Positions 1 to 8,389 of a stretch of 28,784 nt of DNA are shown in pieces; within the stretch, counting starts at the first letter, position 1, and every line of letters begins with the position of its first letter. A program made the position numbers and the translations under genes. The notes under the pieces are model-generated. The model ran no database searches. It was given only the letters and a program-made list of their open reading frames with translations, and was not told the origin of the DNA. Source of the DNA: a virus; IMG/VR virus record IMGVR_UViG_3300041583_000260, positions 1 to 28,784 of that record; one strand, written 5' to 3'.

Positions 1-3000
1 TTTATAAAATTAGCACCCTGAATCAAAGAGGACTTTACAAAATTAAAACCATCTTTTATGATTCCTGGTCCCAGGGAGATTGCTGCTTTTGCATTAAAAA
101 TTATCGTGTCGTATGCAAACTTTCCTGCTGTTGCTACTCTTTGTGCAGTTCCAGATATTGACGTTGCTAATTTTTTACCTGCCTCCCAAACTCTGTCGGG
201 GGTTAGTGCTTTAACAAAAGTCTTGACATCTTTTGCAAGCAAGGCGTTGTAGGCAGTTATTCCTGTTGCCTTTGCTTGTGAGGCTACCGCTGTAACCCTT
301 TCCTTTGCAGATCCATACATTTCTCCTGCTCTTACTTTTGCTGAACCCAAGGCATTAGCAACCTTGTCTGGTGTTAAAGATCTTAATGCTGTTTTTAAAT
401 CTCTAGCCGCCAAAGCTCTTCCAGCAACATTTACAGAATTTACAAGATTTTTTCCAGCAGCTGTAATTTTTCCTGCCGCTTCATTAAACTTTCTGCTAAC
501 AGTTCCTGCGGCATCAGATATCTTTCCGCCAATAACCTTAGCTCCATCCACCATTTTTCCATAAACAACATTTGCTGCATTTGCAATTGGTTTTACTGCT
601 GCATTAAAAGCTTGTGCAATTTTGTCTGGTGTCATGGCTCTTATGGCACCTCTGGTATCTCCATCTTTCAAAAGAATCTTTGCTAGCTTTGCGCTATTGG
701 CAACATTTTTTCCAGCTTCTGTTAGTTGGGTCTTAACATTTGTTGCTGCTTTTGTTATTTGTTCTGACATTTTTTTTGCACTTGCAGCAGCACTGTCTGG
801 AACGTAAGACCTTGCAGCACTTCTCAAAGAACCTTCTCTTAGGGATTCTGCTGCATATTTATTACTTGCAGATAACCTTTCCCTTACTCCCGCAAATCTT
901 TCCTTAAGCCCTCCCAGAGCTTGCTTTCCCCTACCCAAGGCATCTTGTGCATTATAAAATGCTTTATTCCTTGCCCCCATTATTTTTTGTGGAAGGTCTG
1001 CTCTAAAGTTGTTAAACTTATTTTGCAGTTCTGTTGCTTTTCTTTTCATGGTATCTGGAAGTTTTTTGATTGAATCCAAAGCCATCATTGTTTTTAATGC
1101 AGCAGTTTCATAGGCACTCTTTACTTTTGAGGGTAATGATTTAATTGAGCCCATGGCAACTGATGTTCTAAGTGCCAGCATCTCGTAAGATCCCTTAACT
1201 TTTGCCGTAAACTTGTCAACTGCGCCCTTTAAGATTGTTGGAATTTTTTTTATGTCATTTAAAATAAGACTGGCTGCCATTTTTATATTTCCAACTACCG
1301 TATCTCTTAGAAATTTAAAAGCATTTACAATTGGCTTTGTGTATGGTGCGGCAATCTGGCTAATAATACTTCCGACAATCTTTCCAGACTCTTTAAAGTT
1401 TCTTGCAATTTCATAAGCTGTTTGTGGAACAAGTCTAAACATGCTTCCAACTTCTTTAGATATTCCTCTAACATTTTTAGCAATTTGAGATTTTTCTTTG
1501 ATTGCTACAAATTTTGCATCATTGATTTGTTTTTTAATTTCTTTCGCTTGTTTTGCTGCACCAGATTCTGGCCCTTCTGGAACGTCCCCGTCCACTGCTG
1601 GGGGAACAGTTCCTGGTGGCAATGGAGGTACTGGACCTCCATCTAAAATTGCTCTCTTAACTGCTTGATCATATGTTTCTCCAGTAACAAAACCAGCTTT
1701 TTCAATTTCTGGTTTGTTTTGCTGAACACCCACCTCCAGTCCTTCTGTATACATCTCTACCGCTTTGGCTCCTTCTCTTGCTGGAGAGTTTGCATCTATA
1801 GCTCTTTCAGATCCATCAGAAAACTCTTTATTAGCTACAGTAGTAGTGGACCTTATTGCATCTGAAGTTGTGCCACTTGTCAATGGCGCAAGACCCTTAG
1901 ACCTTCTTTGAGCATCGGTTAAGATTGAGTTTGGCCTGTTCCCCAAAGGACTTGCTGGCTTATTCCCAGTCCTTCCAACCTCTCTTTCAGATGCTGTCAA
2001 TTCAGAATAGCTGCCTGGATTAATACCCTTTTCAGCCATGGCCTCTTGTACTTTTTTATTGTTAGTATTTGGAACGTAGCTTCCTCCTTCTTGAACAAGA
2101 GTTCCATCAGTTAAAGCTTTTTTTACATCTGTTGCTGGAACAAATTGCCTTACCTCCCCAACTTGGTCTGCAGCAGAAGATAAAGCGTTTAGCGATTTCT
2201 GTCTTTGTGCTGCTTCTTGTGCGTTAGACTGAGAAAGAGTAGTGACCTCTTCCTGTCTTTCTGCAACAACTTGTCTTGTTGCTTCTGCTAGATGAGCATC
2301 TGTTATTCTTTCTGATTTAGTAGATGCTGCTACTACGGCTGCCTTATCTCTAGTTCTATCTGCAAGAATCTTTAGCTCATCTACTGATGTTTGACTTTGA
2401 AGAAGTGATGGATCTATTGCTGCCGCTGCTGGCATTAACTGTTCGTTCCCACTGCCCCACTCTCTTGCAAAGTCAGCTGGGAGTGCGCCATCGCCCTTAA
2501 GTAATATATTCAAACCAGAACCTATTCCGGCAGTGAGTTTTGAAGCACCCTTTACGGTACCTGGAAAAAGTTTTTCACCTAATAGCTTACCTGCTCCTCC
2601 GGGAGAGGAATCAATCATCGATCTTACTCTTGAATCATCAAAGGGGATGGGGTCGGTGAGATGCGCGGCGGATAAGGATGTAACTTCAGCCCTTGGCCTA
2701 TCCCCGTCTTTCAATCCAAACTCTTTTCCCTCTGGAAGGTTTTTAACTATATCTTTCATTGATAGGGCTGCTTGTTTTCCCGTTGCTGTAATTTTTTTAG
2801 ATGCTGCCTCAACTGCCGCTGCAAAGTCTGTTGCGGCTCCCCCTGCCTGAACATATCTTTCCCCCATCGCCCGTACTGAAGCCCGCCCCGTCTCTCCACG
2901 ATATACATTCTTACTTGGAGCATGGTCTACGGGTGGTGCTAGATCTAATCCACTATTAAATCCTGGAATTGTTCCGGCATTCATCCCTGCAATAATTGCG

Positions 3001-5138
3001 CCATATTTTTGTGTTGCCTCTTTTGTTACTACCGATTCTCCTGGAGTTAAGAGGGCAGGAATAGTATCTTTATTTCCTGTTCCTGGAACAGATGTAACTC
3101 CCTTTGCGTAACCCCTAGTAACAATGCTTTTTGACGCTGTACCAGAAACAATTGACTTTGCACCAGCTGCTCTTCCAACACCCATCATCATTGGAGCAGC
3201 CATTGCTGTTGCCCCTAAAGCTTTTGAGTAAGTTCCAAGCATACCAACGAGACCATCTAAAGCTTTTCTTTGTCCAAGGAATTTTCCTGTTAATCTTTCT
3301 GTGGCTCCACTTAAAGCATCGGCAGCTCCTCTTGCCTCTTGCTCTTCAGCAGTGAGATATTGAAAGGCGCTGGTATCTCCTTTTAGCCTAGCAAAAAATT
3401 TTCTCATTGTTTGCATAAGTTTTGCAACGTTAGCAATACCGTTAGCAATTAAACCAACAGTCATTAGGACAATTGGCCCTATCCCTGCAATAGCTCCAAT
3501 TGAAATTGCTATAGCACTTTTTATTCCAGGGGATAGGTCATTGAAGGCGTTGGCAATCTTTGCAACAAAGTCAATAATTGGCATAAGTGCCTTCATAAAG
3601 ATTTCCCCAACTGGAGCTATAGAGACCTTTAACCTTTCCATCGATGCTGCAAACTTAGTGCTAGTGGCCTCTTCAATCTTTGAAAGCTCTCTATCAGATA
3701 TTTTTGCCAAGTCTTCTACAGACATGGCTGTCAAATCTATAGTTCTTTGTGCCTGACTTCCATCTTTTACAATATTTTTAAATAATGCCCCCAACCTTGC
3801 ATACTGGTACTTTCCAAAAACCTTTTCTAAAGACTGCTGTTGTTCAAAATCATCAAGAGTGGCAAGAGCCTGTCCAAAGTCTTGAATGGTTCCCATAAGG
3901 TCTCCCCTATTTTTTTGAATTATTGCATCTATGCTAATCCCAAATTTTTCCATCTGTTCTCTTGCAGCCTTAGTTGGGTTAATCAGCCTAGCCAAACCAG
4001 ATTTTATTGCGTTTGCCCCTTGCTCTGCGGTAACACCACCCTCCCTCATTGCCGTCATCATTACAGCAAGATCTTTTATGTCTCCACCCAAACCCTTAAC
4101 AACAGGTGCTACACGGGGAATAGCAGCAGCCATATCCTGCATGGTCAAAATTGTTTCGTTCTCTGCTACGTTCAGGAAGTCAATTGTTGATGCCAGATCT
4201 TCATTAGAAACCCCAAAAGCAGTCTGAAGAGCAATTGTTGCTCCTAAAGCTTCGTCATATTCCATAAGCCCAAGTGTTGCTAATCTAATTGTCTGTTCTG
4301 TAGCGGCAGTTAGGCTTTCCCCCTGTGCTCCAGTTGCTGCTACCTTTGCTGCAAGCTCTATTGTCTCAGAAAGACTTTTCCCATACTTTGTATATTCCAT
4401 GCCAAGATCTTTAACTGCTTTAAGATTTCTTTCCATTTCAGCAGTTGTTGTTGATAGGTCTCCATAAACTCTTTTAAAGGATATCTCGCTTTGATCAATC
4501 TGTTTAAAGGTTTTTGCTGCTACCGTTCCCATCATTGCTAGAGGTAATGAAAAACCAACCATAAGCTGGCGGCCAGCCCACTGAGTGTTCTTACCCCAGT
4601 TCAACAATTTTGTTGAACCTAAGTCAATCATTCGGTTCATAAGAACCTGTCGCTGTGTTGCCATTGCTGTTGCAGCATTCATCTTGTTTAGGTGTGTTGG
4701 AGTGAGAGCCATAGCCTGAGCAGCACCAGATGCTGATGTTCCCAAAGAAACATACTGTGTTTGCATCCTTCTGACATTTTGCTGTGCAACACGACTCATC
4801 ATGTCAAATTCTCGTTTGAATACCCTGCTCATTCCGGGGAGTTGGGACGCGGCATATCTTGAATATTGACCTAAAGATAGCTTACCCTTGTCAATAGACT
4901 GAGAAAATCTTTCAGTGGCGGTTGTCATTGGAACTATTCGAGCATTCCACATTCTGCTTGCGTTAGCACTATCCATAAATGCTTTATTTAAGGAAGCTTG
5001 TTGAGCAACGGCTGCGCCGCTTGAAGCGGCTAGTCCTTTATTTGTAGCAGCAACCTGTGCTTGCAAAGATCTTAATTGGGCAACAGCCTGTGACGTATTA
5101 ACAATTACATTAATATTAGCGTTTACTGGAGTTGACAT
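1..5138 (-). CDS. Tail tape measure protein (TP901-type), C-terminus off the window
   Basis: The open frame runs from ATG at 5138 to the window edge, giving at least 1712 residues without a stop. Tape measure proteins set tail length and help deliver DNA. Seen here: an N-terminal part typical of the TP901 tape-measure core, a hydrophobic glycine/isoleucine-rich stretch near residues 535-575 that could form membrane-crossing helices, the motif VPGTGNKDTIPALLTPGESV near residue 683 (a Gly/Pro signature common in phage tape measures), then a long Ala/Lys-rich helical C-terminal part with repeated TPDK motifs. The start is supported by AAGGTGAG at 5154-5147, 8 nt upstream, and a TGG-TATAAT box further up. 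It directly follows the frameshifted chaperone genes, the classic siphovirus order. The family call is secure; the C-terminal end is unknown. Confidence 0.95.
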   Translation of the reverse strand, partial: MSTPVNANINVIVNTSQAVAQLRSLQAQVAATNKGLAASSGAAVAQQASLNKAFMDSANASRMWNARIVPMTTATERFSQSIDKGKLSLGQYSRYAASQLPGMSRVFKREFDMMSRVAQQNVRRMQTQYVSLGTSASGAAQAMALTPTHLNKMNAATAMATQRQVLMNRMIDLGSTKLLNWGKNTQWAGRQLMVGFSLPLAMMGTVAAKTFKQIDQSEISFKRVYGDLSTTTAEMERNLKAVKDLGMEYTKYGKSLSETIELAAKVAATGAQGESLTAATEQTIRLATLGLMEYDEALGATIALQTAFGVSNEDLASTIDFLNVAENETILTMQDMAAAIPRVAPVVKGLGGDIKDLAVMMTAMREGGVTAEQGANAIKSGLARLINPTKAAREQMEKFGISIDAIIQKNRGDLMGTIQDFGQALATLDDFEQQQSLEKVFGKYQYARLGALFKNIVKDGSQAQRTIDLTAMSVEDLAKISDRELSKIEEATSTKFAASMERLKVSIAPVGEIFMKALMPIIDFVAKIANAFNDLSPGIKSAIAISIGAIAGIGPIVLMTVGLIANGIANVAKLMQTMRKFFARLKGDTSAFQYLTAEEQEARGAADALSGATERLTGKFLGQRKALDGLVGMLGTYSKALGATAMAAPMMMGVGRAAGAKSIVSGTASKSIVTRGYAKGVTSVPGTGNKDTIPALLTPGESVVTKEATQKYGAIIAGMNAGTIPGFNSGLDLAPPVDHAPSKNVYRGETGRASVRAMGERYVQAGGAATDFAAAVEAASKKITATGKQAALSMKDIVKNLPEGKEFGLKDGDRPRAEVTSLSAAHLTDPIPFDDSRVRSMIDSSPGGAGKLLGEKLFPGTVKGASKLTAGIGSGLNILLKGDGALPADFAREWGSGNEQLMPAAAAIDPSLLQSQTSVDELKILADRTRDKAAVVAASTKSERITDAHLAEATRQVVAERQEEVTTLSQSNAQEAAQRQKSLNALSSAADQVGEVRQFVPATDVKKALTDGTLVQEGGSYVPNTNNKKVQEAMAEKGINPGSYSELTASEREVGRTGNKPASPLGNRPNSILTDAQRRSKGLAPLTSGTTSDAIRSTTTVANKEFSDGSERAIDANSPAREGAKAVEMYTEGLEVGVQQNKPEIEKAGFVTGETYDQAVKRAILDGGPVPPLPPGTVPPAVDGDVPEGPESGAAKQAKEIKKQINDAKFVAIKEKSQIAKNVRGISKEVGSMFRLVPQTAYEIARNFKESGKIVGSIISQIAAPYTKPIVNAFKFLRDTVVGNIKMAASLILNDIKKIPTILKGAVDKFTAKVKGSYEMLALRTSVAMGSIKSLPSKVKSAYETAALKTMMALDSIKKLPDTMKRKATELQNKFNNFRADLPQKIMGARNKAFYNAQDALGRGKQALGGLKERFAGVRERLSASNKYAAESLREGSLRSAARSYVPDSAAASAKKMSEQITKAATNVKTQLTEAGKNVANSAKLAKILLKDGDTRGAIRAMTPDKIAQAFNAAVKPIANAANVVYGKMVDGAKVIGGKISDAAGTVSRKFNEAAGKITAAGKNLVNSVNVAGRALAARDLKTALRSLTPDKVANALGSAKVRAGEMYGSAKERVTAVASQAKATGITAYNALLAKDVKTFVKALTPDRVWEAGKKLATSISGTAQRVATAGKFAYDTIIFNAKAAISLGPGIIKDGFNFVKSSLIQGANFI

Positions 5139-5159
5139 TTTAAATACTCACCTTATTAA

Positions 5160-5165
5160 ATTATA
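5160..5165 (-). promoter_or_regulatory. Extended -10 box upstream of the tape measure gene
   Basis: The minus strand reads TGG TATAAT, 21 nt before the ATG at 5138, with a Shine-Dalgarno sequence in between. It belongs to the recurring TGN-TATAAT family of this window. Confidence 0.55.
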
Positions 5166-5196
5166 CCATTAGAGGAAGATTTTTCTATGTAGGATA

Positions 5197-5906
5197 TTAC
5201 GAAAATGGATTTTTGGGATTACCATTTTCACCCTTTACTGATGCATACTCTAAGCCATTGTTTATTCCAAATCCTGCTCTTTGTGCATTTATTCCTTGTA
5301 GAGATGTAATGTCATTAGAGTCTTTTGCAGATCCACCACTAAAGACTCTAGACTTCATATCTTCCCACTCTTTTTGTCCACGATCTTTTCCATTTTTTCC
5401 ATCAAGGTCTATTCCTTGAATTGCAGCAAAAAACTTTTTTTCTTCATAATCACTTTCTCTTTTTGCTAACAGTATAGATGTAATTTCAGGCATGGAAAGA
5501 CTATCTTCTAATTGTTCATAGTCTTTCCATATCCCTAACAAAAAAATTTCAGATTCTATCTTGGCGAGATCTAGATCGCTCCAGGAGTCCCCGCCGTCAG
5601 AACGTTTCCCTCTGCATCCAGCTTGATTCCTGCTGCTGCTTCAATTACCTTATAGACGCTGGGAAGATCAATATTGTCTTCTAGTTCTGCACGATCTTCA
5701 GCATACTTATCGTCATACTGCTTCATGGCAATTTGAACGCAGTCCATAAGAAGATCCATGGACTTGTCATTACTGTCTGCAACTTCTGTGATTCCCTCAA
5801 ACTTCTTCATAAACTCTCTTAGAAGCGAGATCTTTAGTGGGCGCATCTTTACTTTTGTCCCATCCATCATTTCAATTTCCATTGATTCGTAAACACTAGT
5901 AGCCAT
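5197..5906 (-). CDS. Tail assembly chaperone, long form made by -1 frameshift (G-T type)
   Basis: Below the upstream chaperone a second frame is open to a stop at 5197. Its first possible start (TTG at 5541) has no convincing ribosome site. The frame is open, without a stop, back through the end of the upstream gene to the heptamer G GGA AAC at 5610-5604, which sits in the right phase for a -1 slip. Slipping there joins 101 residues of the first frame to 135 of the second (RSDGGDSWSDLDLAKIESE and onward), giving about 236 residues. This matches lambda gpG/gpGT and the universal arrangement just upstream of a tape measure gene. The product is expected to bind the tape measure protein during tail assembly and to be absent from the virion. 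The join is inferred from the site and the context. Confidence 0.82.
5571..5906 (-). CDS. Tail assembly chaperone, short form (G type)
   Basis: This 111-aa protein begins with a VYESMEIEMMDGTKVKMRP-like segment and continues as a mixed alpha/beta, acidic protein, as is usual for gpG-type tail chaperones. It lies between the major tail protein and the tape measure gene and ends in a frameshift site, and these two contexts carry most of the assignment. The start at 5906 has AAGGAAC upstream and follows a TGC-TATACT box and a hairpin that separates it from the more abundant major tail protein. It is the normal-termination product; the longer frameshifted form shares its first 101 residues. It presumably coats the tape measure protein before tube polymerisation. 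Confidence 0.85.
   Translation of the reverse strand: MATSVYESMEIEMMDGTKVKMRPLKISLLREFMKKFEGITEVADSNDKSMDLLMDCVQIAMKQYDDKYAEDRAELEDNIDLPSVYKVIEAAAGIKLDAEGNVLTAGTPGAI
5604..5610 (-). promoter_or_regulatory. -1 ribosomal frameshift slippery heptamer GGGAAAC
   Basis: The minus strand reads G GGA AAC in the zero frame of the 5571-5906 gene (GGA is codon 100). It fits X XXY YYZ exactly and differs from the lambda G/T site (GGGAAAG) only in the last base. The -1 frame after it is open to the stop at 5197. Confidence 0.85.
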
Positions 5907-5942
5907 TTATAGTTCCTTTCTATGTAACTATTTAATGGATAT

Positions 5943-5948
5943 AGTATA
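5943..5948 (-). promoter_or_regulatory. Extended -10 box upstream of the tail chaperones
   Basis: The minus strand reads TGC TATACT, located just after the hairpin that ends the major tail protein unit and 36 nt before the ATG at 5906. Confidence 0.45.
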
Positions 5949-5962
5949 GCATAAAACACGAA

Positions 5963-5986
5963 TGCCCCCACATTTCTGTGAGGGCA
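5963..5986 (-). terminator. Hairpin terminator or attenuator after the major tail gene
   Basis: The minus strand reads TGCCCTCACA, loop GAAA, TGTGGGGGCA: a 10-bp stem with one G-T pair and a GNRA-type tetraloop, 17 nt after the stop of the major tail gene. The following tract (TTCGTGTTTT) is only moderately T-rich, so partial termination is more likely than full. Confidence 0.65.
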
Positions 5987-6003
5987 TCCATATATACCTT
6001 TTA

Positions 6004-6684
6004 TTAGGAAGTGCTGTTAACTGTTCTGTCAACAATTTTTCCATAAGAACCAGTATTTGCTGGAAGCAAACGGAACGAAACTTCAAACATTGAAGCCTCA
6101 TCACGCTTTGCCGATACTGTAACGCTGTCAATAGACAGAGCACGGTAAGCAACATAAATTCTTTCAATGTATGAGCCTGGATCACAGTCACCTGTTCCTG
6201 GACCTACTGCGACCAAACCTCTTTCTACTGGACATTCTCCAATAGCACCTGAAGTCAATTCAAGTACGGATGCTGTTGATGCGGTACCAATTTCCATTGG
6301 ATTGTCCAATGAGGTTCCGGCATCATAGTCAGAAGTTGGTGCTGCGATAGCAACAAGAAGGTTTTCCAGTGTAGCTTCAGCAAATGCTGTTGATAGGTTT
6401 ACCTGCATACCTTGCTTGTATAGCTTTGCAACGTCAAGGAGCTGATCTACCTGAACCTCACCAAAATCTGGCTGGAACTGTAGCTCAAGACCATTTGTTG
6501 TGTATCCAATATTTCTAACGAGTGCTTGTCCTTCTGAAGAATCTGTCAAAGTCTCAATGTATTGAGTATCTTCAACGAAGTCTGGGAAGACTACTGTTTC
6601 TGGATCAAAGTCTGATCCTGTTGAAACGAACATAGCGGCTGCACCAACAATGATGTTTTTTGAATCTCCGCGTGTATATGCCAT
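6004..6684 (-). CDS. Major tail (tube) protein
   Basis: This 226-aa protein begins MAYTRGDSKNIIVGAAAMFV and is followed by a beta-rich body. The N-terminal 'ggakkivvGAAxlfvs' style, the size and the position directly upstream of the tail chaperones are those of siphovirus major tail proteins, which polymerise as hexameric rings around the tape measure. The start at 6684 has a strong AGAGGTGA site. The gene has its own TATAAT box about 59 nt upstream, a small hairpin in the leader, and a GC-rich hairpin behind it, so it looks like a separately controlled, highly expressed unit. No Ig-like C-terminal decoration domain is evident. Confidence 0.88.
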   Translation of the reverse strand: MAYTRGDSKNIIVGAAAMFVSTGSDFDPETVVFPDFVEDTQYIETLTDSSEGQALVRNIGYTTNGLELQFQPDFGEVQVDQLLDVAKLYKQGMQVNLSTAFAEATLENLLVAIAAPTSDYDAGTSLDNPMEIGTASTASVLELTSGAIGECPVERGLVAVGPGTGDCDPGSYIERIYVAYRALSIDSVTVSAKRDEASMFEVSFRLLPANTGSYGKIVDRTVNSTS

Positions 6685-6702
6685 ATTAATTCACCTCTTT
6701 TT

Positions 6703-6724
6703 CCATAGTTTTATTTTTCTATGG
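6703..6724 (-). promoter_or_regulatory. Small stem-loop in the major tail protein leader
   Basis: The minus strand reads CCATAG, a 10-nt A-rich loop, CTATGG: a 6-bp perfect stem between the TATAAT box and the AGAGGTGA ribosome site. It could protect the 5' end of the mRNA; this role is inferred only. Confidence 0.35.
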
Positions 6725-6743
6725 GGTTGTTTCCTCATTCTCT

Positions 6744-6749
6744 ATTATA
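6744..6749 (-). promoter_or_regulatory. -10 box upstream of the major tail gene
   Basis: TATAAT on the minus strand, 59 nt before the ATG at 6684. It lacks the TGN triplet at the usual spacing (it reads CTG TATAAT). It lies between the stop of the gene ending at 6758 and the major tail gene. Confidence 0.45.
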
Positions 6750-6757
6750 CAGGAGTT

Positions 6758-7291
6758 TTATAGGTAATCTTCAATTGACTTAGTGTAATGATATTTTACG
6801 TCTACGATAAATTCTGTTATATAAAAGGGCCTGGCAGAAAAGTCTCTTAAGTTTTCTGCATCAGTTGCCAAAGATGAGGATGTCTGAAACATCCTAGAAC
6901 TATGAAAATATATAGGATATTCTTCTGATCCGCCATTTTCTCTAATCCAAGCATTAATATCTTTTGCAGAATCATCCTGTCGGTCTAATATTGCCTGAAC
7001 AACAGATCCCCAATACATGCTGTCGGCTTCTTTTGCCTTTAAGTGATATCTTATTTCTTCACATTTTGTTGGATAAAATGGATCTTTCATTACCTTAAAC
7101 ATTCTGTCATATATGAAATATGGCTTATTTTCCCAAGACTTCTTTCCAGAAGCTGAGTCTCCTAATGGAAAGATTGGGATGGTCTGCCCATAGTTTTTTG
7201 ATTGAGAAAGTGATGGGTCTATCTTTTTCATAGTGTCCCATAGGTATTTATTTACAACTATTGCTGCCACTCCAAAATTAGAAAAGCTCAT
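6758..7291 (-). CDS. Tail terminator/completion-like protein
   Basis: This 177-aa protein contains a PYFIYDRMFKVMKDPFYPTK segment, a RYHLKAKEAD strand and a conserved DRQDDSAKDINAW segment. In many actinophages a protein of this kind sits directly between the gp10-like protein and the major tail protein, the position of the tail terminator (gpU-like). It starts at 7291 with a 1-nt TAATG overlap with the preceding gene, so translation is probably coupled; AAAGGAC lies 10 nt upstream. The placement is well supported, while the exact role (terminator or completion) is inferred from position and general resemblance. Confidence 0.55.
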   Translation of the reverse strand: MSFSNFGVAAIVVNKYLWDTMKKIDPSLSQSKNYGQTIPIFPLGDSASGKKSWENKPYFIYDRMFKVMKDPFYPTKCEEIRYHLKAKEADSMYWGSVVQAILDRQDDSAKDINAWIRENGGSEEYPIYFHSSRMFQTSSSLATDAENLRDFSARPFYITEFIVDVKYHYTKSIEDYL

Positions 7292-7962
7292 TATAGATCA
7301 AGTCCTTTTACTGTAAAATATCTTCTTCCTGCCACAACCCCTGCAGATCTTCCAGACTTGGTACCTTGGGAAAAGTACTGAGAAAACTCTTTTGGATTTT
7401 TTAATTGATTTAGTATTTTTTTTAAAACTGACACATCAAAGTATTGGTTAAAAAATTCATCTACTACAGATTCAAAACTACCTGAAACAAAGTTTCCACC
7501 TGGGTTATCTACTCTAATAGACTTTGTTGTAAAAACTGTTTCTGATCCATCTTCAAACACTAAAACACTAGAATTTTTAGGTTCAATAATGATGGATATT
7601 TTATTTTCCATTACGTTTGCTTTATCGACAAAAGGGGTATTTGATCCTTCGGAAAGAGAGGTAGAGGGTAAAAATTTTCCAGAAATTGCAATAAAGCTTT
7701 TTCGTGCATCAACATTAAAAGAAAACAGTCTTGAATCTTTTTGTCCTACAGAGTTCCACTCATAAACATGATGCAAAGATTCTGGACTCATTCTTGCTTT
7801 TGAATCTATATATACCCCCAATGATTCTGCGGCAATACCTCCTAGGATTCTGTTAAACTGGAGTCTTTCCATCTCTATCCCTTCAAGGAAACCATTAGAA
7901 TACTTTACAGTATTATTTAGTTTTCTATCAAGGTCCAAGTTATTCATTCTTACACTAATCAT
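7291..7962 (-). CDS. HK97-gp10-like neck/minor tail protein
   Basis: This 223-aa protein has an N-terminal helical part (about residues 1-60), a HHVYEW motif near residue 64-69, then beta strands (KISIIIEPKNSSVLVFEDGS) and a basic C-terminal tail. Position between the head closure and tail terminator genes, and the pattern of an alpha N-terminus plus a beta middle, suggest the HK97-gp10-like neck family, which in other phages joins the tail to the head connector. The ATG at 7962 overlaps the previous stop by 8 nt and has AAGGA 7 nt or so upstream. A second in-frame ATG at residue 6 is possible. The family call is moderate. Confidence 0.5.
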   Translation of the reverse strand: MISVRMNNLDLDRKLNNTVKYSNGFLEGIEMERLQFNRILGGIAAESLGVYIDSKARMSPESLHHVYEWNSVGQKDSRLFSFNVDARKSFIAISGKFLPSTSLSEGSNTPFVDKANVMENKISIIIEPKNSSVLVFEDGSETVFTTKSIRVDNPGGNFVSGSFESVVDEFFNQYFDVSVLKKILNQLKNPKEFSQYFSQGTKSGRSAGVVAGRRYFTVKGLDL

Positions 7963-8389
7963 TGCTAAGTCCTTGAGTGTCTGACCTATTTAACAATACC
8001 TTATAGTATTCTATTTGATTCCATGGATTTACATATGGTTCTACCGCAAGAACTTCATACGTTGTGGGATCTCCTGAGTATTCATTATAAAAAGGGTGTC
8101 CTGTTTTTGAATCATAGATATTGCGAACAATAACATCTGTAACTGGATGCCTTATTCCATCTAAAGATTCTCTTAAGTCTTTTAGTGATCTTCCAATTAA
8201 TTTATCTTCATAAGAAAAAAACTCTCCAGATTTTACCGAATCTTTCTCTACTGCCCCCAATACTTCAAAGTATCCAGAAAGTGTTTGATCTAGACTCCAC
8301 GTTTTATTTTCTATCCCCAACTCACTTTGTTTTTGAGTAGAATAATAAACATCGAAACTCATTGACATTAACATATCTGAGCATATCAA
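7955..8389 (-). CDS. Head closure-like protein
   Basis: This 144-aa protein includes HPVTDVIVRNIYDSKTGHPF and a C-terminal segment ending IEYYKVLLNRSD, typical of small beta-barrel connector proteins that close the head after packaging. It follows the adaptor gene directly. The start is uncertain: the frame opens with TTG at 8389 preceded by GGGGTG at a workable distance, and in-frame ATGs follow at 8374, 8368 and 8362 without a clear ribosome site. All are coupled to the upstream stop at 8390-8392. The role is inferred mainly from gene order. Confidence 0.55.
   Translation of the reverse strand: MICSDMLMSMSFDVYYSTQKQSELGIENKTWSLDQTLSGYFEVLGAVEKDSVKSGEFFSYEDKLIGRSLKDLRESLDGIRHPVTDVIVRNIYDSKTGHPFYNEYSGDPTTYEVLAVEPYVNPWNQIEYYKVLLNRSDTQGLSND

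Noticed and set aside
3840-4227. Two plus-strand open frames of 116 and 98 aa
   Set aside because: Both lie opposite the well-supported tape measure coding region and overlap each other in different frames.
5197-5541. Second chaperone frame as an independent gene starting at TTG 5541
   Set aside because: There is no ribosome site, and the frame stays open upstream to an in-phase GGGAAAC slippery site, so frameshifting is the better explanation.
5586-5596. GCGGGGA-type sequence as an alternative frameshift site
   Set aside because: It allows only imperfect re-pairing in the P site, while GGGAAAC a few codons earlier is a canonical heptamer.
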